Below are positions 32,909 through 45,051 of a DNA stretch of 64,000 nt, piece after piece. The stretch comes from Penicillus capitatus (lineage: Eukaryota; Chlorophyta), in the NCBI GenBank assembly GCA_965649825.1, contig OZ287706.1, forward strand, positions 186,001 through 250,000, in the 5' to 3' direction. The notes under the pieces are model-generated. The model saw nothing but the letters and a program-made list of their open reading frames with translations. It did not search any database and was not told where the DNA came from. A program made the translations under genes and the position numbers. Numbering within the stretch: position 1 is the stretch's first letter; each line of letters opens with the position of its first letter.

Positions 32909-35900
32909 TCAAAATCCTGAACGCGGCCACAGCAAACACTCAGAGGCGCTGTCGAGAGCGCGGCGGCGCACTTTGAGAAACTGAGGAGCGCTGTTGCGGA
33001 TCTCTTCGGCTGAGGGCAGGGCCATGCGTTCTGTCCTGGCCTCTAGGTGACGTCGGACCTTCTTTGCATTGAGACGAGCTCTCCATCTTCGCTCCAGTCT
33101 CGGCACGAGGACCGCTGTGCTGAAGTTGAGCGTGGCATCGACCGGAAGATCGTTGAAGAATTTTTCGACGAGTTTATCGAGCTGATTTTTGATCTCTCCC
33201 TGTGGCATGACCGTCTCGCAGCAACGACGGACGAGTTCGTAAGCCGTCCGATGAAACGGCACGCGTCCGTCGATGACTGGAATATCCAGATCGTAAACGA
33301 AACGCAGGACGTCGTTGCTGTCGGCATAGGGTCCGAGTCCAAGAGGCGGCGGAAGTCGGACCAGAATATGCTCCAGCTGTTTGGGCGAAATATTCGTCGA
33401 GCCATCGTCGTATTCGCTCCACAGATCGACAAACTCTTCCAGCATCGACGGATGGAGCTTCCATTGGTCTTGATCCTGTTGCTTCTCGAAGTTTTCGATG
33501 ATGACGGCCGTAAAGAGGTTGAGCATGATGATGGAGATCGACAGAACGAAAGTGAGGAAGTAAGGAATCGCCACAAACACCGACGCCTTCATGCATCCCT
33601 CCATCACACCTTTCCACTCGTCATTGGTCGCCACGCGAAAGAGAGTGAGCATCGCCATCGGGAAGGTCTCAAAATTAGCGTGCTCGTTAATGTGGGCCCC
33701 TCGCTCGGCAGTTCCAAAGGAGAGAACGCCCGTGTAGGCGTAGACGAAGAAGAGGAGGAGGATCAGAGCGCCGACGTTCCAGAAGGCGGGGAGAGAGACG
33801 ACCAGTGTGGCAAAGAGGGATCGAATGCCTTTGAGTCCTCGGATGAGCTTAAACATACGAGAGATGCGCAGCAGCCTGAGGAGCTTCTGAATGGCAAAGA
33901 CCTTGTCAATGCTGGCGAATCCGACGGAGACGTAAGAGAAGAGCAGATCGACGGAAGAAACGACGACCAGCGTGAAATCGAATTTGTTCCATCCGGACTT
34001 CCAGTAGATGCTCCAGCCGAAGGAGAAGATCTTGAGAGCCGCTTCGGCGCCAAAGATACCGGAGAAGACGATGTTGCAGATCTCTTTGGCACGTGTGAAA
34101 CGCGGAGACTCGTTGTAAACGGTCGCCGCCAGGAGGATCACGTTGAGGACGATGTTTACCGTGATAAATACATCGAATTCTCTCGAAAGGGCGACGCGGT
34201 AGCATCCACGGCGGAAAAGCGACTTTGGAAGAGGCGCCTTGGCGATGGGCTTCAATCGGAAGACCATCTTGATCAGCTCGGACCATTCCTAAGACGGATG
34301 CGGGAGCTAAGTGCTACGGTTAGAGGTTTTCTACTTGCTGGTTCGATGTGAGAAACGCCGAGCCGGTTTGGCTGAGGAGTCGGATGCGGGAGAATTGATA
34401 GAAGACGACGCCGACGTAGAGGTTCAGAAGACAGAAGGCGCAGACCATGATGAAGGCCATAAAGTAAAAGAAGGCTCCCGGGTTTGCCATGTGTCTCGGC
34501 TGTCTGTCCTTCTCGGTAACCGACATAGCGTCCACCAAGATATTGTTGTAGCCATCTTGGGTAACAGTAATGAACAGCGTCAGCAAGGCGTTGCCAATAT
34601 CGTCGAAATGAAAGGTCGCATTGGACCACTCGCGTTGGATCTCGCCTTCTTCAGAATGCCAGAAGATCCCCACGCATTCCCACTTGAATTCAATGGCATC
34701 GTCGTTGCACCTTTAGGTAAAGGATGGATGGTGGAGAGGGCGGTGCCGGGGTTACCTGTAGAAGCGCCCGGAGAATAGCTGGACGCCAAGGATGGCGAAG
34801 ATGATGCAGAAGAGGAGGCAGACGACGGATACGTTGGCCATGGCTGCGAGGGATAATGTCACCGAACGAAACACAAGCAGCATTCCGGCACTCCGCGTCA
34901 GGACACGGAGCGGCTTGATGGCTCGCAAAACGCGCAGTGTCTTGACCAACTGGACATCCATCGACTCCAATACCAATACGAGAATCGACGACAAGACAAT
35001 AGACAGATCCACCTGCATAACACGCCCCGCCGCCGCCTCTCAAGTGGATCGCTTCGTACTGTTCAGCTTACTTTGTTCGTGAGCGTCTGGATGTAGACGG
35101 AGAAGGAGAGGGCGATGGATTTCATGAGGAACTCGAGTCCGAAGACGACGGTAAAAAACGCGTCTAGATAGAAGAGCATAGTCTCCTCGGGGGATCCCGG
35201 TTGGATGGAAGGCCGCTCGAATGTCATGGCGATGCAGCTGAGGAGGATCATGAAGAACATGACGTATTCGAAGAGATCCGAAGAGGTCATGCGCATCAGC
35301 AGGAGGCGAAATGGATTCTCTGGGCCAATAAACCACCAAGCATAACCCGTCAGCTTCGCCGTCTCTTGCTCTTCTATGTTAGATGGCTCGTCGATGGCGG
35401 CGGAAACGTCGATATTATGGTGGGTGTCGACGGTTACGGAATCAGAGACGACAGTTTGTTGAGATGGAAGCAGCTCGGAGACTGGAGGGTTTCCATCGCT
35501 TGTTCGCTCGACAGCGACCCTTGCTTCACGCGTGGCCTCCACGCGTCTGTTCGCGTCGACATCGGCTGCGTCAGCCAACACACTCCCCCGTGGGTGGGTC
35601 ATGTGACTTTGGACGTCGCTTAAAGTCGAGTGCTGTCTGTGTCTGATGCGCCACTGCAATGCTCGTGTGGCATTGCGGAGAAAATCGCAGCACGACTTGA
35701 AAAATCGATTGCTGTGTGGGTGGAGTGTCTCATTGCGCGGCGTCGGTTTGCTCGAAGAGAACGCCGACTCGGAAAGGACGATTCGCCGCTCACCGTCTAG
35801 CACTTCAACGTACGGCGCAAAATCGACACTTCTCTTCGAACGTTGTGTCGACGGCGGCGTCGATGCCGTGAAGCTCTGTCCGTCGTCGGCCTTTGTCGAA

Positions 35901-38900
35901 AAAGTGTGATGCATTCTTAGCACCGAAGGCAATTCTGTCAGCGCATAGCCAGACCCGCCGCCAGTGGACGACGCTCCACGTCTCGGCGTCGGCAGGGACG
36001 TGACGTCGAGATCCGTCACCTCGCTGGTTTCGGACGATGCGCCGTCGCTGATCGTCGCGTCGTCGATCTCCTCAACCGTTTCCAGCGTCGGCTGCGAAGA
36101 CGGCGTCGACACAGCCATCACGCCTTCCTTCTTCTGCTCCATCTGAATCGCGTGTTCCCAGTTCTCTGCGAAAACACAACGTGCGTTGGACAAAGAAATT
36201 CCGTTAGTGATCTGTGCCCTTGTCAGCGGGGTAGGCATCGCTCGATGCATCGGCCTCGTACTTCGATTCGAATGCTTCCAGCGTCACCGCCAAGAAGAGC
36301 GTCAAGAATATATACTTCCCAAGCACGACCCAGGATACAAAGAAGAGGACACTCCAGTCGTTCGTTTCGCGGACAACGGCATACATCGTAATCTCCCAGT
36401 CCTCCAACGTCAATACCTACAGCGCAGATACCCACTTCTGATGCGTTTGCCCCGACGGCGGCAGCTTCGAACGTTGAACATGACGATGATGGCGTCAAGG
36501 AAGGAATTGAAGTTGGGAAAGACATTGTCCGCGAAGATCCCTCCATAGACGTGAAGACCCACAATGGCATAGACGACCATGAAGATGAACATCAACAGGA
36601 CGATGGCGATGAAGGACGAGGCGGACGAAACTAAGACCTCTCCAATCTTCCTCAGCGAAGATAGGTATCGGAACACCTTAAACAGACGAAACACGCGAAA
36701 CGCCTTGAGCACGTGGAGGCTCTCGATGGATCTGAGTGAAGGCACCATCGGCGTTTGGTGTTGTCGACAGATGGGCTCACTCGTTGTTGCCACCGATGAG
36801 CTGGAAGGCGAGTTCGATGAAGGCAAAGACGACGATGACGGCGTCGAAGACGTTGAAGCGATCGGCACAGTAACGCCGCCAGCCCAGTCCGATGAGTTTG
36901 GCGATGAGCTCCACAGTGAAGAGTCCAGTGAGGATGACGTTGGCGATGGAAAGGAAGGATTTTAGACTGCCAGACATGCCGTCATGCTCCAATGTCAACA
37001 GCAACGTGTTAAGGATGATGCATCCGAGGAAGAAGTCGGAAAAGAGCGGAGTCTCGACCCCACGTCGTGCAGCGGACTGCACACGCTCTCGTGCGAAGGC
37101 GCATCGATTCCATGCCCTTTGCGAGGTCGATAAGACGATGCGTGCCTGATAAGAGAGATGATCATTTTGAGACGGCGCCCTTTCGAGAAGGCATACCGTC
37201 GATTGTCGCGCTCGGGAGAAGCTGTCCAAGAGTCGCTCCAGCGAGGCGCCTTCCATCTGGCCAGTCATATTGGACGACGATCTGCGCGTGGTGCGTAGGT
37301 ATATCGTGGACGACGTCGTCGATGCGTTTTACTTGATCGACGGCAACCGCCGCCACGTTCCGCTGCACACAGCGACGCATTTCTGAATGATATTGCGTCG
37401 CATCCGAGGAGAGGTCTTGACTTTGCTCTGAAACAGCGACTGCGCTTTGCCGAACTTCGTTTTCAGAACGGCGAGGAAGAGATTGACCTACGATGATGAC
37501 ACCGCACAGATGTGGCGCCTCCTGTTCTAAGGCGACCCACGACAAAGAAGGCGCCAAAGAGGATCAAGAAGACGAAGTAGAGACAGGTGATGATGGAGGT
37601 GTTGTCCATCGCTCTGTACATAACGTAGGACCATCCTCCAAGGGTGGTGCATTGGAAGACGGTGAGCATGCTCGATCCGACATTGTCGAATCCGGCGACG
37701 TCTTGATTCGTTCCGATATCGACGCTGCGACAGGAGAAGCCCTGTGGACAGGAACGCATTCCGCCGCAGCCCATTTCGTCGGGACTGTTGCCAAGTGCTC
37801 TCTCCATTTCGCCCGTCACATCATCGAAGCATGCTTTGTGATAGACATCGGAGTAGACTTGCAGACCGGCGATGGCGAAAAGAAAGAGGAAGAAAAAGAG
37901 CATACCGACCACAGATACCAGCAGAGGGACAGCCTACGCAATGCATGCTCCGTTGCGGTCGGCGTCGATGGCGGCGGCTCTGACACCTCGAGGAAGCACA
38001 CGACGACGGAGCGCAGTGACTGAAATCGTGTGATCGTGCGCAAAGGACGCAGCGCTCGGAGGGCTCGCAGAGCGCGAAAAGAACTCGTGCTTCCACTCCC
38101 TTCGCCGTTTTGCATGAGGCTGGTATAGCCAACGAGCACCATCGCCCCGTCGAAGATATTCCACGGTTCGCGAACGTAGCCGAGAGGACCACGAGCCGCC
38201 ATACGCACGACCATCTCCACGGAGAAGATACCATTGAAGGCGAGATCTGTCAACGGCGAGCATGAGTGGAGGAAACGACAGAAGTCGGGCACACCGATAG
38301 CGGAGAGGATGCTGTTCCACGTGGATGTCTCCGACTGCATCGGGTCGTACATCGCCAGCGTCACGCAGTTGGCCAGAATCAAGACGATGATCAGTAGTTG
38401 GATGTCTTTGTGGTCGTCCACCGCTATGAACCATTTTCTTACCGCCGAGTGACGCGCCGTTTCATCAGCCGAGTCCGTTTCACTCTTCTCGTCGACAGCG
38501 TTGGTCAGACCTGAACGAACGAACAGGAAAGCGCGACGTGTGGCGGCAGACAGGTGGAGTATGGCAGACCTAGATTCTTGATGATGCGTGTGGTGCGAAC
38601 GACGCTGTTGCGGACAATGGACGTGACGCTGAGGCGTCCGTCGCTGCGCTGTGGTGGTCCTTCTTCGTCTACTTCGTCCGCCTCCAGCTGTCTGCGCTAT
38701 GCGTTTCTTTGCCTAAAGAGATGGCGGACGGCGTGCTGTGTACCGTGATCGACGACGCAGCGCGATTTCTTCGAGCCATTTGATCTTTTCGTCTTGCGGA
38801 TCGCGGTCAAAATCTTGTGACCCTGAAAGGCTCTTTGTCAGACGACGGTACTCGGAAGTCAGCGTTGAACCTGTTCGGGCTGTAAAGCGTTGCAGCATCT

Positions 38901-39190
38901 CGACCTCCGAGAGCTTCTCGAAAGTGGCGACCTGTGCATTACGGTAGTCATGCTTGGCGATGTCGTCTTCCTTTTCATCGAATTCTGGCTCGAGGGCCTT
39001 AAGTAAATTAACAGGATGCGTTTCCGGTTCGCTGAACGACTTATGTCGACAGCTGCGACACAAACGGCAGAAGAGACTTGGAGGACAGTAGCGTCGTTTC
39101 GGGGGAAAGGGTCCTGCGCGTCGGCCGATAAGTGAAAACAGTCGGAGGGCGAGGAGGCAATGGCGGCGGAGTGTCTTCCGCGTCTCCCAT
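32909..39190 (-). CDS. Four-repeat voltage-gated cation channel (CaV/NaV superfamily)
   Basis: A large alpha subunit with four 6-TM repeats. Repeat I: VEMVVRMAARGPLGYV, S4 FRALRALRALRPLRTI, pore TTLGGWSYVMY (about 37630-37665), S6 NLFLAVL. Repeat II: FNVFDAVIVVFAFIELAF, S4 LKAFRVFRLFKVFRYL, pore VLTLEDWEITMY (about 36385). Repeat III: S4 LRVLRAIKPLRVLTRSAG, pore ITVTQDGYNNIL (about 34550). Repeat IV: S4 LLRLLRISRMFKLIRGL, pore VATNDEWKGVM (about 33620), then a long C-terminal cytosolic region. A long Ser/Thr-rich loop joins II and III (about 35400-36150). The selectivity residues read G, E, D, D. Ca2+ channels have EEEE or EEDD and bacterial-type or metazoan Na+ channels differ, so ion preference is open. 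Start taken at MGDAEDTPPPLPPRPP; an upstream start at 39268 is possible. Confidence 0.85.
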
Positions 39191-39291
39191 GAGCGGCACT
39201 GTCGTTTCGGTGAGAAATGCGTCAAAACGCTTTGCATCAACAACAGTCAACGCATGGCAAAACACCACGAGGCCGAAACCCTTCGCCCATT

Positions 39292-39960
39292 GTCCGATCA
39301 GTCTTGTGCCTTACGACGCCTTTGTCTGACAAAACGTTCGAGATTTCGCTGCAAGATACGCTAGTCGACTGTGAAGCGCGACGGTGTTGTGCATCTGCTC
39401 CAGTTGGAATTCCTTAACGAAGCGCGACATCTGTCACTCGGCTAAATATTTCCAGTATGCGAAATGCATACTTTGAGGTCGAGGTAGCGTTTTCCCGGAG
39501 TGTGGCGTCAAATAGGTTCTCCTCTATCACGTAACGGTAGCCATACATGACCTTGACACCATCGATGGCTCGACTGAAAACGCTTTCGCTTGGCTCGAAC
39601 CGTCCTCGACAGTGCAGAGGGACAGACCTGAACCGCGAGACGGCTATTCGAAAGTATACGCATGAGCGGGCGACGATTGACGGCAGATTTCTGTGGACGG
39701 TTCATGCGCTGTTCACAGCCCAACTGTAGAATGCTGTGGTAGATGCCGGCTGTGCGCATCCCATGTACCTCGACCGTCAGCTTGGATACCTAGAGCAACA
39801 GAAAGGCGCTTCCGAGAACGCCTGTGTGCCGCAGAGAGAGGAGGAAGATTCCCACGTCGCTGTCGTACGAATCCGCGTCGACGTTCGCAGACATCGCGTG
39901 CATCCGAAGCGTTTACCCGGTATGACGAAGAAGAAAAAGTCCGTGAGGTAGGTACTGTCT
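39292..39960 (-). CDS. Possible small unrecognised multi-exon gene
   Basis: Several minus-strand pieces look coding but lie in different frames: SDVGIFLLSLRHTGVLGSAF (about 39860), RAIDGVKVMYGYRYVIEENL (about 39550), SKYAFRILEIFSRVTDVALR and MSRFVKEFQLEQMHNTV (about 39440). They can be linked by short introns but I could not settle the joins or recognise a family. It lies between the channel gene's 5' end and Nop2. Confidence 0.35.
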
Positions 39961-40225
39961 ACACCCCATTCCCGTTGTCCGGATCGATCGATCGATCACG
40001 TCACGCCCTGTAGGTTTCCTGTCAAACCTGAACGTTTCACGCCTTCGCCGTCGCGTGATCCAAAACCATTGAAAGTGTGTGACCTGTCCCATCATTCTGC
40101 TCGAGGACAAGACTGCGGTGACATGACAGAGCATCTTAAAGAAGAGGGGCGCCGTCGGAGACGACGATACGGTTGACAGTAATGTGGACCAGGTCCTGCA
40201 CTCTATCGAATGCCTTCCACACAGA

Positions 40226-42448
40226 ATGGACTGGCCTGTCCGACAGGAAAGGGGATGTCTGCTGATGCGCGTTCCGAGAATGCCATCGAGTGAGAGCCTC
40301 GAATTAGAAGAGATTATATCTGGTGAGTGAGGACGTTCTCAAGAATACCAGCGCGCCGCATTCTCGTTAGATGAGGACATCGGCCGCAATGGATACCCCT
40401 CAGAGTGTCCGCCTCATTCTGTGGGATCTTCGTCAGATGAGGCGATGTTGGAGGACGATTTTGGATCGCTCTCCCATTCGGAAAGCGATTCGGAGCTCGA
40501 CATCGAAAGAGAAACGCGTCTGCTCGACGCCTTCAAGTCTCGGCAATGTACAGAGAGCATCTTGATGTGACGTATGGATACTTGTGCAGGCAGAGGGAGG
40601 AGGAAGACGCCAAACAGCAGGAGCTCTCTATGGCAACGACACGACTCGAAGTCCCATCATCTACCGACGGATCTCATTTCGCATGCGATGTTCCTGGCAG
40701 GACGATGAGATGTCTTTGGCGTCGGATGACGTGACAGGTGTCTCTTTTGGCAAGATGGATCTGGAACACATCAAGATACGTATCGCTGAGATCTTGCAGT
40801 TTCTGCAGAGATCTCCCAAAACGGACGGCGATTCTCGTCGTCTCTCGCGTCAGCGATATCTGCAGCAACTGAAGGAAGACATCATGACATACTACAGTTA
40901 CAACGAATTCATGACAGAGATGCTGCTGGCCTATTTTTCACCGACAGAGGCGATTGAGTTCATCGAGGCGAGCGAAGTGCCACGCCCAGTAACCATCCGC
41001 GTCAACAGTCTGAAAACGAAAAGAAGAGAGCTGGCGGCGGCGCTTATCAACCAAGGCATCAATCTCGATCCCGTCGGCGATTGGTCGAAAGTCGTGTCAC
41101 GATTAGATCGCGATCAGCGGACGATGCAGTGTGTGATGTGACAGGTGGGATTGGTCATTTACGACGCACCTGTCGCCGTGGGAGCAACACCCGAGTACAT
41201 GGCAGGACATTACATGCTTCAAGGTCACACCATCCCCATCGACGATCACAATATAAAGCGATGGACAGGTGCATCGTCCTTCCTGCCGTGTATGGCCTTG
41301 GCACCTCGACCGGATGAAGTCGTCGTCGACATGGCGGCCGCCCCCGGCGGCAAAACGACATATCTCGCCGCCATGATGCACAACAAAGGCAGGACAGTCC
41401 GATCACACTTTGTTTTATTCAAAAGAGTGAGAGAGGGATGTATCAGGGATGATTGTGGCCAATGACATGAACAAGAAACGCACAAAGGCCCTGTTTGCAA
41501 ACATCCAGAGAATGGGTGTCAAGAATGCCGTCGTCTGTAATCTCGAAGGCAGAGAACTGTTACAGAAACTGGGTCGACAGTATGCCGATCGCGTCCTGCT
41601 GGATGCTCCCTGCAGCGGCACAGGAGTCATCTCCAAGGATCCCTCTGCAAAAGTGTGCTGCTCCCTTAACTCGTTGTCTTTCGCCGATAGACTGCGGAAT
41701 GACAGAGTAGTAAAAACGAAAAGGATCTGCAGAAATTGACACATGTGCAGCGACAGCTGATATTGGCTGCGATTGATATGGTGAATGCAAAGTCCAAGCA
41801 CGGAGGATGTGTTGTCTACTCTACCTGCTCAATTCTTCCGGAAGAGAACGAAGCTGTGGTGCACTATGCTCTGAAGGAGAGGTTTGTGAAAGTGGTGGCG
41901 ACGGGACTGGAGTTCGGTCGAGATGGATTCGTCCGTTGCGGAAAACATCGATTTCATCCCTCAGTCAAGGAAGCGCGACGTTATTACCCGCATGCACATA
42001 ACATCGAAGGTCACATCATCACACTTTGATGACATAGAGTGAGAAATGATATTCAGGTTTCTTCGTCTGTAAACTGCAGAAGTTTCAGAATGGATCGCGG
42101 CGAGATGTGTCGCAGGGGAAAGTGGAAGAGAACGAAGAGGAAGCTGTGGAGAAGGCACGGAAAAACGGCCTAATCGATGAAGGCTTAAAATTCCCGCCGC
42201 CGAACGGAACGGCACATCCCCAGATCAAACGACCGAAGCCCACCGAGGGCGAGGCAAAAGAACGCAGGCCTTCGTGGCTGGTGACAGCGACAGATGCGAC
42301 AACTTCCTCTGGCAAACGAAAGAAGCTCTCGTGGGGGAAGAAACTCGCCGAAGTACAGACCGTCTTTGTGCTCTATCTCTGCTCCCTACACAATTTGTCT
42401 GCCGTAGCAATTGAGGGCCAAGAGATCAAAGTCCTGACGAAGAGATGA
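40226..42448 (+). CDS. NOP2: Nop2/NSUN1-type rRNA (cytosine-5) methyltransferase
   Basis: Nucleolar enzyme that methylates a conserved cytosine of large-subunit rRNA and is needed for 60S assembly. The N-terminus is acidic (SDEAMLEDDFGSLSHSESDS). Then the Nop2-specific block RPVTIRVNSLKTKRRELAAA, VGLVIYDAPVAVGATPEYMA, motif I DMAAAPGGKTTYLAAMM, NDMNKKR, motif IV LDAPCSGTGVISKDPSAK, and motif VI VVYSTCSILPEENE with the catalytic and release Cys residues both present. The C-terminus holds PHAHNIEGFFVCKLQKF and a basic tail. Intron-dense: 41091-41144, about 41230-41274, 41389-41446 (GC-AG), about 41652-41709, 42010-42056 and others; most carry the shared motif. The start is the first in-frame ATG of the earliest exon I can join, so the N-terminus may be longer. 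Confidence 0.9.
41091..41144 (+). repeat. Shared-motif intron in NOP2 with both ends matching
   Basis: A 54-nt intron beginning GTCGTGTCACGATTAG and ending GTGTGATGTGACAG. The ends GTGTCAC and GTGATGTGAC are complementary, so the intron can pair end to end. Splicing joins DWSK to VGLVIYD, the highly conserved Nop2 sequence. Confidence 0.85.
42010..42056 (+). repeat. Shared-motif intron in NOP2 near the C-terminus
   Basis: A 47-nt intron beginning GTCACATCATCACACTTTGA and containing ATGACATAGAGTGAG, ending ATTCAG. Splicing gives HNIEGFFVCKL, as expected for the family. Confidence 0.85.
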
Positions 42449-42927
42449 GAGATGCAGGAGATGGATGGAATCCGAACGGACACGCTATTTGTGTTAACTG
42501 ACCGACTGACGTTCTGTCGAATCGATCGCGTTTCTCCGGGCCGCCGCCGCAGCAGCTGTCACATCAAGCCGACGAACGAAACGACCCCGACGACGTTGAC
42601 GCTTCATCTCGGTGGTCCTTGTGGACGAAACCCTTAAGCGTCCTTCGGGCGAAACGCCTCCTCGTCTTCTGCATGTCACCCACTGGCCTTCGTCGCGTCA
42701 TGTTCTGCCAAGGCCACCGCGGCGTCGCATCTTTCGCGTTGCGCAAGGCGGTCGTCTCAGCGCGACCTGTTCACCGACCCATCTCATGGGCCCGTCGTCA
42801 TATCAACGATCGTTTCAGGCTCTTGGCTGAAAAAGAGACCGTCACATCATCTTCTTCAGGTTGACCCAATGTCGCAGAGGACTCGTGAGGAGACAGACCG
42901 GTGCGGCATTCAGAGAATGGCCTGGCG
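42449..42927 (+). other. Intergenic with a possible 5' leader exon
   Basis: A plus-strand frame at 42619-42864 contains MFCQGHRGVASFALRKAVVS, basic and free of acids like an organelle targeting peptide. An intron-like stretch (GTTTCAGGCTC ... ACCGTCACATCATCTTCTTCAG, about 42815-42858) carries the shared motif. Spliced, the frame stops almost at once, so it does not extend the following dehydrogenase. It may be a small gene or a non-coding leader. Confidence 0.3.
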
Positions 42928-44972
42928 ATGGGCGTCGCGATAGAAGGGGATCTGTCTGTGATCGATGGCGCCACCGTCGATGAGACGACGTATGTCGAAA
43001 AGTACCGTTGCGATCAGAGGACGGTGTCGATTGTCGTGGTCGGCGCCTCGGGCGATTTGGCGAAGAAAAAGATCTTCCCTGCATTGTTTGCCCTCTACTA
43101 CCAAGGAATGCTTCCAGAAGTCAGGACCAGCAGATATCTCATTACCAAATGTGTGACGTGTGACCCGTCTGACTGTTTCTCCAGAACTTCCAGATCTTCG
43201 GCTTCGCACGGAGTCAGATGTCCGATGCGTCTTTTCGGGATGCCATCGTCGAGACACTGACATGTCGGATCGACGCTGGGTACATCACACTTCTCACTCT
43301 TATGCCATCGTCCATTCGCCTTTCCGTTTCTAGAGAGAACTGCGAAGAAAAGATGGACCATTTCTTGGAAAGGTGCTTCTATAAATCGGTACGGAACGCC
43401 GGAGCCCGAGCAAGAGAAGTGAAGGTGGTGGTGTAGGGGCAATACACAAGTCCAAGCGACTTCAAATCGCTCGATGCGATGATGCATACCATAGAAGGTC
43501 CTTGTCCAGCCGATCGCGTATTCTACCTCTCCATTCCGCCCAGCGTCTTCACCGACGCCGCCGCCAATGCCTCTGATCACTGCTCCAGCTCGTACATCTC
43601 GTTGGGCACAACGAAAGGAGTGATCTGGTCGGTATTGTGTGAGTAGATCAGGCTGGACGAGGTGTGTCGTGGAGAAGCCGTTCGGCAGAGACAGTGGATC
43701 GAGTCGGCAACTGAGCGAGGCACTTTCTCGCCATCTGACGGAAGATCAGATATACCGAATCGATCATTACCTTGGCAAAGAACTCATCGAGAATCTCACG
43801 GTAGTAAACAACACAGAGCGTTCACCGCTCTCTAGCAAACTGCAGAGATGCGTGATGTGACAACCTGTGTGCCAGGTGCTACGGTTTTCGAATCTGATCT
43901 TCGAGCCGCTCTGGTCTCGGCAGTACATCAAGAACGTCCAGATCGTCTTTTCGGAAGACTTTGGCACCGAAGGCCGTGGTGGATACTTCGATCAGTACGG
44001 AATCATCCGAGACGTCATCCAAAATCACCTTCTGCAAATTGTGGCACTCTTTGCGATGGAGCAGCCTGTCTCTTTGGACGCAGAGGATATCCGGAACGAG
44101 AAGGTCAAGGTCCTGCGCAGCATCGAGAAGGTCAATATCGATGACGTCGTCCTGGGACAGTACTCGAAACGCCAGACGAGGGGACACACCTACCCTGGTT
44201 ACATCGATGATCCCACTGTTCCGCAGAACAGGTCAGGCATCCCTGTACACCTCCTGTCACATCATGGATCGTGTGTGCATGCCGACAGCATCACGCCGAC
44301 ATTTGCTGCGCTGGCCCTGTTCATCAACAACTCCCGGTGGGCCGGTGTTCCTTTTCTGTTAAAAGCGGGGAAGGCGCTGAACAGCAAGCGTGCCGAGATT
44401 CGCGTCCAGGTAATGCAATCGTGGCACTGATCGGTGCAGACTCGCAACGACGACGTCTTCTTTGTGTGTCCTGTGCAGTTTCATCAAGTGCCGGGCGGAT
44501 TGTATAAGGGAAAGTTTGGTGTCGATTCTGCCAGTTCTTTTAACGAACTCGTTATCCGTATCCAGCCGAAGGAGGCCATTTACCTCAAGATCAATAGCAA
44601 GGCGCCAGGTCTTGGCATCCGTATTGAAAACACGCGTCTGGATCTGCCATATCACATCCGCTACGACAAAGAACTCCCAGACGCCTACGAACGTCTCATT
44701 CTGGATGTCATCAACGGTTCGTTCTCTCACTCTTTCGCTGACGTGACGGCAAAAGTGTGATGCAGGAGACAAACGCCTGTTCATACGGAATGATGAGTTA
44801 GACGCCGCATGGGAGTTGTTCACGCCTGTTCTCGAAGCGTTGGAAGAAGAACAGACGGCACCTGAACTCTACCCCTATGGTTCCAGAGGCCCAGTCGGGG
44901 CACATTACTTAGGCGCCAAGTATGACGTCCGATGGGGTGATCTCTCTTACTCGCCCAGCACCAGCAACGAAT
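42928..44972 (+). CDS. G6PD: Glucose-6-phosphate 1-dehydrogenase
   Basis: First step of the oxidative pentose phosphate pathway, producing NADPH. Motifs: NADP+ site [33 protein letters not shown], the substrate and catalytic peptide [14 protein letters not shown], then [38 protein letters not shown] and the C-terminal [16 protein letters not shown] with [11 protein letters not shown]. Nine or so introns, each removed cleanly to restore conserved sequence, for example 43281-43333 (begins GTACATCACACTTCTCACTC) and 44717-44765 (holds CTCTCACTCTTTCGC and AAAAGTGTGATGCAG). The start ATG at 42928 follows an in-frame stop upstream. The first 30 residues show no clear targeting signal, so it is probably cytosolic. 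Confidence 0.92.
44717..44765 (+). repeat. Shared-motif intron in G6PD with facing halves
   Basis: A 49-nt intron with CTCTCACTCTTTCGC near its 5' end and CAAAAGTGTGATGCAG at its 3' end, inverted relative to each other. Splicing joins LDVIN to [11 protein letters not shown]. Confidence 0.8.
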
Positions 44973-45051
44973 GACGTGACAGCGATGCGACAGGATGACG
45001 CAATGCTTGGACGTATTTTAACAACGGCCAGATCCATTTCAGCGTTTCCCA

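Noticed and set aside
33047-34351. A 434-codon plus-strand frame, rich in Glu and Asp
   Set aside because: It is the complement of channel repeat IV, which has clear S4 and pore motifs. The acidic composition is a shadow of the hydrophobic and basic codons on the other strand.
42868-42945. An upstream ATG at 42868 as the G6PD start
   Set aside because: Its frame hits a stop after 24 codons and differs from the dehydrogenase frame.
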